Below are positions 56,341-64,000 of a stretch of DNA of 64,000 nt, piece by piece (position 1 is the first letter of the stretch; each line of letters opens with the position of its first letter). The stretch comes from Siphonodentalium dalli (lineage: Eukaryota; Mollusca; Scaphopoda; Gadilida; Siphonodentaliidae), in the NCBI GenBank assembly GCA_032622095.1, contig CP136067.1, positions 1,426,001 through 1,490,000 of the forward strand, in the 5' to 3' direction. Below the pieces are notes generated by a model. That model had not been told where the DNA came from, ran no database searches, and saw only the letters and a list, made by a program, of their open reading frames with translations. Position numbers and translations under genes: made by a program.

Positions 56341-56639
56341 GTAATCCACCGTGTTTCACGGTGATTCGCGGTGATATGTAGTGAGGTGTGAAGAAAATGC
56401 GATCACCTGGTTGATAGACAATAGCGCCTTGCTAATCCTCTACACTAAGGCCTACGCTGTTCGGTGGGCCACCGTGAATCACTCTCCCAAAAATATCCCC
56501 ACAGTGTTGAGTGTTTTCCTTACAGCACACGCTTTCTGAACTGTATCTTATATCATGGACAAACATGATTTTTGAAACTTATTGCCTTTTCCTTATTCGC
56601 AAAAATATATCTTTTGAACAATTTTAATGGCATGGATGG

Positions 56640-57490
56640 GCGGCCCATCCCAAATACCCACTAGAAAAACCCCACCCTAATCCTCACCCCGAGGGGGCGG
56701 GGGTGAAAATCAGTTATGGACCATTTTCGAGAACGGTAAGAATTTCGGCGAATTTGACGCCATATATGTGGGTGGGTGACCGATCCCAAATACCCACTAG
56801 AAACACCCCACCCTCACCCTCACTCCGGAGGTACCAACCAGAGGAGGTGAAATCTTGTATGGACTATTTTCGAGAACAGTAAATGCTTTAGGCTAATCTG
56901 ACGCCTAGAGTGGGTGACCCGTCCCAATTTCCAACTAGAAACACACACACCCGTCACCCATGTGGGTGTAAATGCGGTATGAACCATTTTCGAGAACGGT
57001 AACGATTTTGGCCAATTTGACGTCATGTGTGGGTGGCTCGCCCTCAAATAGCCCATGTAAACATCCCACCCCTCACTCCGGGGGTATGAGGGATTGAGGT
57101 GTTTCTAGAGCAAATTTGGGACGGGCCACCCAGCCAAGCCGTCAATTTGGGCCAAAATCCTTACCATTCTTGAACATGGTCCATACCCCATTTTTAACCA
57201 CCGCTGTGAGGGGTGGGTGTTTTTATTTGGTATCTGGGGTGGGCCACTCAACCATGCCGTACAATTGACCAAAAGAAACATTTTTGTGAATAGGGAATAA
57301 AATACTCCATTTGACCCCCCTCGGGATGTACACCAGTGTTGAGGATGTGCTGTTTCTAGGGAATATTTGGGGCGGGCCACCATGTCATCACATTGGCCGA
57401 TATCCTTACCGCTCTAGAAAATGGTCAACACTCCACTTTCACCCACTAGGGCGGTACGACCGGTGAGGGCTGGTGTATTTCTAATGGCTA
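56640..57490. repeat. Inverted array of about 115 bp units
   Basis: On the left (56640-57075), units with CCCAAATACCCACTAGAAAC, ACCCCACCCT(C/A), TGGACCATTTTCGAGAACGG and TTGACGCCAT repeat about three times. On the right (57085-57490) the same unit appears inverted about three to four times (GTTTCTAG, GGGACGGGCCACC, ACCATGTTC-like). The whole region is a large degenerate foldback. Frames of 78-92 codons on the minus strand follow the units. Confidence 0.75.
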
Positions 57491-58545
57491 TTTACGCATA
57501 TTAACACAGACTCTGCTATATGTACATAAACTGCAAAGAAATATTGAGTGACATACGCCGGGGCATAAACGCCTCCCCAATTGAAAATAAACACTCCCAT
57601 ATACGCGAGGACACAACAATGGCGGGAGAAAAACTCGACCAAATAATAAAACCCACCATACTAGTTTTTAGTAAAAGTAGGATGGTTTTACTATGGTGTT
57701 TTCTCAAAGTATATTTTTAATATGTTTTCGAGACGAGATGTATGGTACTGATTAATCAGATATAGCTAATATTCTCCTGATGATTATATCCCCAATTCAT
57801 CACAAACAATTAGCGATATTATCATACCTTTATCACACCAATATCCAGTAAAACCTAGTTTTAATTGAGATCGAATTCCAAAAACTAAAACTGAGTTTAT
57901 CACAAAACTGGGTTTAACTACACATACACCTAGAATTACTCCCGTAAAACCTAGTTTTACTACAGTAAAACCAACTTGTACTCCTACTAAAACCTAGTCT
58001 ATACCATAGACATCCAACCAAGTTTCGTATCCACTATTGTAGAAAATCCCGTATACACCATATATGCGCATGAATCACATAAAATCAGCGGTATGCGTAC
58101 CGCCTAATCATCACAAAACATATTCGAACGCAATTATATGCTACCTGTTGAACTTCGTATAGCTGGCGTAGTCATGTATCCATTCCTATATGTGTGCACT
58201 GGTGACCCACATATGTAGTGTGGTCATTTCATTATATATATTGGCCCATGTATATTTTGTAGCAAACACCAGACAAACACTGCCAATTTCACGAGAACCA
58301 CGCTTTGGGCAACGTCGTGTCATTCATGTATAGCGACTGACATGGTTGTGTAGCGGGTGTTTATTATCTAATCATTGCTTCCCCAAATAAGCGAAATCTT
58401 GCGTGACCGCAGTGTCGCATTTCGTATTGTCACATCACAGTGAGTCGCCACGCGTTTTTTTGTGTTATGAGATTTAGGTCATCTCATATTAACAGTGGTT
58501 TCGGCAGTTATACGTGACAAACAACTATATATGTCCAGCTTGTAA
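57491..58545. other. Unassigned DNA with AAAACC(T/A)AGTTTT motifs
   Basis: TAAAACCTAGTTTTA and close variants recur five to six times at 57848-58005, echoing the palindrome at 49882. No gene is supported. Confidence 0.45.
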
Positions 58546-58562
58546 AACTAAATTGAGGTACT

Positions 58563-58930
58563 TTGTGAGTATATTTCTAATGTTAACCCCCTTGTGTTTA
58601 TTAGTACTGTACGTGTTATCTCTCGTGTCTCACTGGATACGCGGAAAAATGAAATTGAAATTATCCTGTAATTTCTCGTCTGTCTGTCTGTTTGTGTGAC
58701 CTATCTTGGCGTATTTGGCATACACGCCGTCTTATTCCTAAATGTTGTAACGTCTGTCTGCCTGTGACTATGACATTTTGAGTATAACTCTAAGATTAAC
58801 CCCTTGTGTTAATTAGTACTGTGTTATCCCTCGTATCCCTGCCGGACTCGCGAAAAAAGAAATTGAACTTATGCTGTAATTTTGCGTTTGTTCGTCTTGT
58901 GTGTGACCGATTTTAATTTTATTTGGTATT
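58563..58930 (+). repeat. Two-copy direct repeat, about 220 bp apart
   Basis: GAGTATA..TCTAA.(A)TTAACCCC, CTTGTGTT.ATTAGTACTGT, TTATC(C/T)CTCGT and GAAATTGAA..TAT.CTGTAATTT occur in order at 58563-58735 and 58775-58930. The copies have diverged, so the duplication is old. Confidence 0.65.
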
Positions 58931-58935
58931 CAAAT

Positions 58936-59471
58936 CCGTTCTGTTTCTTTGTCACACTTGCTTGTGACTATGACACTTTTGTTGTCACATTTTTCTGCTT
59001 GTGACTTCTACATTTTTGTGTATCTTTATAATCCGAGTCTTGTATGACAATGCATCGCTTGACTCAATATACATATGGTAAATTGAGGTTATTTTTGTTT
59101 GTTCAGGCCATGTGTATATATTATTATTAATATGCCTGTTGTTTTCATTTGTATTCATGTACCGGTGAGTTAATGGTGTAAAATGTCGCTCACATTCTCT
59201 CAACTATTTCAGTTGGTGACATTCTTATTCCCTTTTTAGATTGACCCTGGTCATGATGGTTTTTATCTCAAAGAAATATCGCAACATAATTATACGAATA
59301 TCGAGTACTCATCGGACTACTAGCCCACGATCACACTGGTACATGCAAGATCTCATTACAAATTTGCATCATGTTATTTTCTTCAGCACTTTGTGCATTG
59401 ACCTTACTCCTGTTGACCTTGATGGTTTCTGCCTCGGAGATTTTCCATAACTTACGTTTATGGTTAATATA
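58936..59471. other. DNA downstream of the broken retrotransposon end
   Basis: Translating the minus strand here gives no YADD-type box or other RT continuation, so the element is not merely frameshifted. No other gene is seen. Confidence 0.5.
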
Positions 59472-61676
59472 TCATAACGATGTTGTAATGCATGTCTGTC
59501 TGTTGGAGTGACATTTGTAAACATTAAAAGCCCCTTGTCTTGTACCTTGCTCTATGGTGAACGGTTCTGAAAAATAGCCAGCATATCGAACTTTGCTTTT
59601 GATCTCCGAGTACATGGCAGCAACAACTCTAAGCATACGCCCTCCGATGCCTTTCTGCATTAATTTATAGAGTAGTCCTTCGTGCCATACTCTGTCAAAA
59701 GCTTTTTGTGAATCCAAAAATGCTGCGTATACCTTAGAATTGTTGAGATGTGCATATTCGACGACATCTTGGAGTATATATGAGGTTACTGTGCAGCCAA
59801 CCCCTTTCTGGAAGCCATTCTGCAGACAATTCGGAAAACCGGCGAACACATCGCATTTAAGAAGCCTGTCCAAAATAACCATCTCAAAAAGTTTATACAT
59901 TGATGGCAGTAAAGTTATAGCTCTGTAACTATCTGGGTTGTCGACAGGTTTTGGGTCACCCTTGAAAATCGGAATTATTATTCCCATTTTCATTTTAGAT
60001 GGAATAAATTCGTATCTGAGCATACTTGAGAATAGCAGACACAGGACAGGAAGTAGAGCATCCGGTGCATGAATTAGATGTTCATTTACAATATCGGTGT
60101 GCCCACTAGCTTTGTTCCGCTTCAGCCGTTTAATGCAAGCACTTAGTTCTGCACCTGTGACGTCCTTACACAGTGAGTTATCTCTACGCTCTTGGTCAGA
60201 CATTTCACTTATCTGGGCAATGGTGTCGTTCACCGACGATTCAAAAGAGGGGATATTATGACGACACCTACTATACAGGTTTTGAAAATATTTGTTCCAA
60301 CCTAGTACAATGTCTTGAGGGTCCCTGCACATTTTGTTGTCAAACTTTAATTCTGACCCAGGGTTCACACCACACTTATTTGGGAGTTTAATTGCTTTCC
60401 AGAAAGCGGGTTGGTTGTTTTTAGCGAGATATTCTATGTTCTCTATTGATTTTGTTTGGGAATCCAACACTGCTGTACGGTGACGATTTCGGAATATTCG
60501 TTTAGAATCTCTATATGCTCGAAATGTTGGATTGTCAATCGTTTTGGGTCGCCCCTTTGATATCCAGCATTTCCGGCGTTGACGCATTTCACCATGCAAG
60601 CATTTCAATTCAGAATTCCAGTAAGACTTCGTGAATTTCTTCCGTTTAGTTGTCTTTTTCTCTGTTTCCTTAGAAGCAGAGAGAAGAATGTCGACTAGTT
60701 TCGAATATAGTGCGTCAACGTCGGATATGCTCGATATGCATCTATTGACTGTGTGCAGTTTATTCCGAACCACTTCTTGATATGCATCTAGATTAACCTT
60801 TGACCAGTTGACAATATTGTTATGATCATTTAGATGTGCGCTACCCTGATAGTTGAATTCCATCGAACAGAAAACTGGCCTGTGGTTTGAGGTATTAAGA
60901 GCCTCATCTTCAATTATTCCTACTCTATTCACAAGGTCAAGTTTGCACCGGGGAATGACAATGTGGTCAATTAGTGATTGTGAGTGTTCAGGGTTGTATG
61001 GGACAAATGAATATTTTGGTCCGGTGCATTCACTCAGAGTGACGAGTGACTTTAGCTTATGAGTTTCCAGAAATGAATTGAAAGCAGTACATCTACTTGC
61101 CCGTTTCGGCCACTCAATCTGAGCTTTTTCCAGATTGGAAAATAAGTGGGCATTGAAATCGCCCATAATTATTACAGTTCCATGGGAAGAGTACTCGAAT
61201 ATGATATCACTTAATGCATTAATGCAGTCATTGTACTCTATGTCCGTGTAATTTCTGTTGGGCATGTATACTTCAACGATGTAAACGAATTCCTGATACC
61301 CCAAGCGGAGTTTTATGCCAATTAAGCGTTGGTGGTCTAGACGCATATCATTGAAGCAGTTGCGGTGCTTTTTGTGAACGAGGAGAGCAACCCCGTCACG
61401 CACGTATTGCCCACCAGAGGACGTCGTCAATGTGCGACCAGGTTTACTAATACTAAAATATTGGTCATGAATATTATCGATCAGGCGAAGGCCCTCTTCA
61501 CTTAACCAGTGTTCAGATAAACCAACCAGATCATACAAATGATCATTTCTGTTTAGAAGATTGGTTAGATAAAGAGAGTCCGACGACAGGCCAGTTGAGT
61601 TCCAACACATAATGTTTAAATTGGTGCGAAGACATGAGTCATTGCGACTATGTAAGTTCGTCGTGTTGCTGGCCAT
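59472..61676 (-). CDS. Non-LTR retrotransposon ORF2, endonuclease plus partial RT
   Basis: First ATG of the frame is at 61676, overlapping the end of ORF1 by 29 bp; 734 codons. The APE-type endonuclease spans residues 20-275: MCWNSTGL (23), VGLSEHWL (51), IIMGDFNAHL (169), SLIDHIVIP (234), SNHRPVF (263; Asn for the usual Asp). A basic linker follows. RT motifs: NKASGHTDIVNEHL (521), MGIIIPIFKGD (564), DNPDSYRAITLLP (579), LQNGFQKGVG (618), AAFLDSQKAFDRVWH (651, catalytic Asp 655), EQGTRQG (709). After QGTRQG the match collapses into about 20 unrelated residues and a stop. The FADD/YADD box, thumb and 3' end are absent. The open part has no internal stop, so it is young or recently active, but it cannot make a working RT. 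Confidence 0.9.
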   Translation of the reverse strand: MASNTTNLHSRNDSCLRTNLNIMCWNSTGLSSDSLYLTNLLNRNDHLYDLVGLSEHWLSEEGLRLIDNIHDQYFSISKPGRTLTTSSGGQYVRDGVALLVHKKHRNCFNDMRLDHQRLIGIKLRLGYQEFVYIVEVYMPNRNYTDIEYNDCINALSDIIFEYSSHGTVIIMGDFNAHLFSNLEKAQIEWPKRASRCTAFNSFLETHKLKSLVTLSECTGPKYSFVPYNPEHSQSLIDHIVIPRCKLDLVNRVGIIEDEALNTSNHRPVFCSMEFNYQGSAHLNDHNNIVNWSKVNLDAYQEVVRNKLHTVNRCISSISDVDALYSKLVDILLSASKETEKKTTKRKKFTKSYWNSELKCLHGEMRQRRKCWISKGRPKTIDNPTFRAYRDSKRIFRNRHRTAVLDSQTKSIENIEYLAKNNQPAFWKAIKLPNKCGVNPGSELKFDNKMCRDPQDIVLGWNKYFQNLYSRCRHNIPSFESSVNDTIAQISEMSDQERRDNSLCKDVTGAELSACIKRLKRNKASGHTDIVNEHLIHAPDALLPVLCLLFSSMLRYEFIPSKMKMGIIIPIFKGDPKPVDNPDSYRAITLLPSMYKLFEMVILDRLLKCDVFAGFPNCLQNGFQKGVGCTVTSYILQDVVEYAHLNNSKVYAAFLDSQKAFDRVWHEGLLYKLMQKGIGGRMLRVVAAMYSEIKSKVRYAGYFSEPFTIEQGTRQGAFNVYKCHSNRQTCITTSL

Positions 61677-63288
61677 GATCACGATTCAGTTTTGTAAGAG
61701 TTTGTGTGTGTGTGTTGTAATTTCTCCACTGCCTACAGTACATTTCCTCGGGCCAGAAATCCGCAGCACATATCTGATTTGCACAGTTCGCGGGTACCGT
61801 TACACGAGCTGCCATGAAGTCTGGGTGTTTACTTCTGATCACTCGGACGTAGGTTGGCTCAACACCAGTAGCCGTTAAGTAATCACGGATATCAGCTTGT
61901 GTTCTGGAGAGCGGTACACAGCCGATATAGAAGTTCTTTGTTGGCGTTCTTCTTGGTCGGTTAGATGACGCGTGGTGACTAGAGTTGACAGATGATTGTA
62001 CCGTGCTCATGGGGATAGAGTTGTATGAAGTGTTCCGTGATTTAGCGGTACTATGCGTGATAGGCGTTGATGATGCTTGTGGTATAGGTGGAACGCTGCC
62101 ATTTCTCTTGTCACTTGGTGGTGACGTTGGTGTGTTGCTGTACATTGACTTCTGATTTTTCATATGGGAACTGGTCGATCCAATTCTGTCATATGTATTT
62201 GCTTGTTTGTCCATAGACGAGTGCATGACCCAAGAGTTAACATAGGCAGCTAACGAGTTAAATTTAGAAGTCAGATTGCCGGCGAGAGTTTCGAAGAGGT
62301 TATCAATGTTCCGCTGCGTTGAACGAAGTTGTTTATTAGATTCCTCGGTGGTGATTCGCATATAATTTGCCATATCATTTACTTTTCTTTCGAGAAGTTC
62401 ATGTTGGGCGATAGAAGTAGAAAGAGCGGTAAGTCTTTCGAGGGTAAACTTGCAGACAGATTCGGCAGAATTAATAGCTCTGTCGATGTCAATATCATGG
62501 GTTGATCTGTCGTTGGCGTCCAATTTAGAAGGAACCACATTTACTATTGGAGTTGGTCTGCTACTCAGTTTATCTTTGATCTCCATGAGAAGCAGCTTGT
62601 TTGACTTGTTTTCTACTTTTAATGCGGCCAGTTCCTTTCGAAGATTCAAAATTTCATACTCGAATGTCGTAAGCTTAACTCTGAGATCACTTTGCAAATT
62701 TGAATTGGACACTTTGGCAGATTCAATGTCACGCTTTAATAGAGTTATATCTCCGGATATTGTGACCACTTTGTCCATGGTGCATTGTGATTGACACACA
62801 GGTCCATTTCCTGTTATAAGTTGAGGTTGGGATGCGGGTAAGTCTGATGAACTGGGTGAGATCATATCTCGCAGATCTTCAAAGGAGCCGCCATGAAAAT
62901 AAGCAACTAACTGGTATATATCCGCAGCAAGTTTGGATGTCAGGGGTTTTCCACCAACTCGTTGATACCTCTGCTTGATGTCAAAATTTGCAAGTTCCAT
63001 GACAGATCTTGCCTCATCGAATACTCGTTGTCTGATAGATTTGAGTTGACTGCAATTTCCATATACTCTGTTAATTAGCTCAGACATGAACTTGTCTTTG
63101 GGGTGATGCAGTATGTCGCGAAGTTCAGGACAGTACAAAGCTGTATCCTGGGCTTGGGCTGCAGAAAAGGAGGCATGTGCCATATCATACTGTTCAAAGT
63201 TTATGGAAGAATTGTTATCATTTCTTGAGGTGGCGTTTCTAAGAACGGTGAACTCCTTGCCATCCACAACTGTTACGTTAGTTGCCAT
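61648..63288 (-). CDS. Non-LTR retrotransposon ORF1, coiled coil plus RNA-binding-like C terminus
   Basis: From the first ATG at 63288 the frame is open for 546 codons to a stop at 61648-61650. A leucine- and lysine-rich coiled coil occupies about residues 171-241 (ISGDITLLKRDIE, YEILNLRKELAALKVENK), with a second helical stretch at 283-333. A Ser/Thr/Pro-rich linker follows (about 373-448). The last 95 residues hold an RRM-like module, NFYIGCVPLSRTQADIRDYL and then ARVTVPANCANQI, FWPEEMYCRQW, like the C-terminal modules of many invertebrate non-LTR ORF1 proteins. It would package the element RNA. The frame is intact, unlike ORF2. Plus-strand frames (62450-62794, 63113-63295) are shadows. Confidence 0.8.
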   Translation of the reverse strand: MATNVTVVDGKEFTVLRNATSRNDNNSSINFEQYDMAHASFSAAQAQDTALYCPELRDILHHPKDKFMSELINRVYGNCSQLKSIRQRVFDEARSVMELANFDIKQRYQRVGGKPLTSKLAADIYQLVAYFHGGSFEDLRDMISPSSSDLPASQPQLITGNGPVCQSQCTMDKVVTISGDITLLKRDIESAKVSNSNLQSDLRVKLTTFEYEILNLRKELAALKVENKSNKLLLMEIKDKLSSRPTPIVNVVPSKLDANDRSTHDIDIDRAINSAESVCKFTLERLTALSTSIAQHELLERKVNDMANYMRITTEESNKQLRSTQRNIDNLFETLAGNLTSKFNSLAAYVNSWVMHSSMDKQANTYDRIGSTSSHMKNQKSMYSNTPTSPPSDKRNGSVPPIPQASSTPITHSTAKSRNTSYNSIPMSTVQSSVNSSHHASSNRPRRTPTKNFYIGCVPLSRTQADIRDYLTATGVEPTYVRVIRSKHPDFMAARVTVPANCANQICAADFWPEEMYCRQWRNYNTHTQTLTKLNRDHGQQHDELT

Positions 63289-64000
63289 TTTATGAGTATG
63301 TGCTAATACATCACGCACAGTCGTTCGATCACTGAACAATATTACACAAGTGTCCAGAGCACAGAGTTAGTTTGTGCAGTCAGGCATGGAAATTTAAAAC
63401 GGCGATAGGTCCTGTAGTATTGTCTTCAATTATCGATTACACGGTATAGACAATGGAACAGCTGGGCAAAATGGCGACATAAACAATGGGATAGGAAAGG
63501 TCTCGATGAAAGGGTAGACAACACAAATACTAGCAAATATCTCCATGTCGAGTCCACAATCATCCACATCCTCTTCACATTTAGAATCTCAGTAACATTA
63601 CGATTCACATGATATCTTTCATGAAGTTGTATTTTACTGCAGATGGTCACATTGTTCGAAATAATGCAGAGCGACATAGACTGCGTGTACTAATTAAAGA
63701 CGCCATTCCGATATAGAACGACACGGGCACGATAGTGAGAATTGAGACGGACAGTGGGAAGTCATTAAACTATATTTGGCTTGTTAGCGACACGAATGCT
63801 TGATTAATTGAGTAGATCGTTTTGAATGCGAGTATACTTCGATAATTATATATTCCTTAATATAGCCTATGGTTTAGATATCGGCCTTTGACAATAAAGG
63901 CTACCATATAACAATGTATGAAGTGAATGTTATAGGCTACAATGTACGTCGCTGCGAGAACTGGGACTGGACGACTCTGGTTGGAGACAACTCGGGCCGA
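63289..64000. other. Putative retrotransposon 5' region and flank
   Basis: No coding is supported. The 83-codon minus-strand frame at 63426-63677 has no domain. The 5' untranslated region of the element probably lies in 63289-63700, but I cannot fix its end. Confidence 0.4.

Larger units (their letters stand above)
50145..56545. mobile_element. 6.4 kb TIR transposon carrying a MULE transposase relic
   Basis: 42 bp inverted ends at 50145-50186 and 56504-56545 agree at 37 positions by my count, including AAGGAAAACACTCAACAC without mismatch. Both are followed inward by CACCGTGAATCAC and then clusters of CGCGGTGAT/AATCACCGCGA. A direct pair of AAAAGATC(G/A)AA(T/A)ATGCGCGAA segments lies just inside (about 50718 and 56137). 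A FLYWCH-MULE pseudogene lies near the middle. I find no clear 8-11 bp flanking duplication, so insertion as one unit is inferred from the matching ends. Confidence 0.65.

Noticed and set aside
50145-56545. Target-site duplication for the 6.4 kb element
   Set aside because: Flanks (ending CGGTCATTTAT and starting TCTTATATCA) share no convincing 8-11 bp match, so none is reported.
58936-59471. Possible frameshifted continuation of the reverse transcriptase
   Set aside because: No frame on the minus strand shows a YADD/FADD box or other RT motifs; the similarity truly ends near 59555.

Overview
The window is non-coding, repeat-dominated animal nuclear DNA. It has no bacterial operons, rRNA or CRISPR. 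Long open frames occur only in transposon relics, and the few convincing host coding pieces are short and exon-like, with splice-type borders. Palindromic TACATGTA strings are very common, and the dispersed families (GGGGCATAACTC monomers, AGCTCAACTT-ended elements) are of kinds I associate with bivalve and other mollusc genomes. A marine mollusc, probably a bivalve, is my inference; the sequence does not prove it.

Layout. 0-8.4 kb: arrays of ~165-171 bp GGGGCATAACTC monomers, a 192 bp tandem repeat, and a piggyBac-type MITE with TTAA duplications (2882-3210). 9-13.2 kb: a 2.46 kb TIR element with TA duplications (9075-11535) holding two further insertions, then a 390 bp MITE full of CCGCGG. 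14.1-16.5 kb: a GCTTAAGC palindrome cluster, a truncated TA-flanked MITE and a threefold tandem repeat. 16.7-22.1 kb: a nested composite in which two Harbinger-like elements with TTA and TAA duplications sit inside a larger TIR repeat that also carries six copies of GTCACGTGTGTTAC. 23-26.3 kb: a Mutator-like MITE with an 11 bp duplication, a Harbinger-like MITE, several foldbacks, and an array of CTAACTGGGACCTT units whose rightmost units are split by a MITE with a readable empty site.

27.8-40 kb contains the only candidate host exons (27845-27985, 32737-32822, 37817-37903, 39750-39877, all plus strand), separated by mollusc-type repeats. The second and fourth are phase-compatible. I do not recognise the proteins.

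44.5-47.3 kb (minus) is a decayed non-LTR retrotransposon in which an ORF1-type RNA-binding region runs in frame into the endonuclease. 48.8-49.5 kb is a head-to-tail pair of non-autonomous Helitron-like units. 50.1-56.5 kb is a 6.4 kb TIR element carrying a FLYWCH/MULE transposase pseudogene. 56.6-57.5 kb is an inverted array. 59.5-63.3 kb (minus) is a second non-LTR retrotransposon with an intact ORF1 and an ORF2 that is open through the endonuclease and half of the reverse transcriptase. Both retrotransposon copies have lost the 3' side, the reverse of the usual 5' truncation.

The genes do not form one pathway. The window is best read as a layered record of at least eight transposon classes inserted in and around one or two sparse host genes. 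Nested copies and intact target-site duplications allow part of the order to be read.
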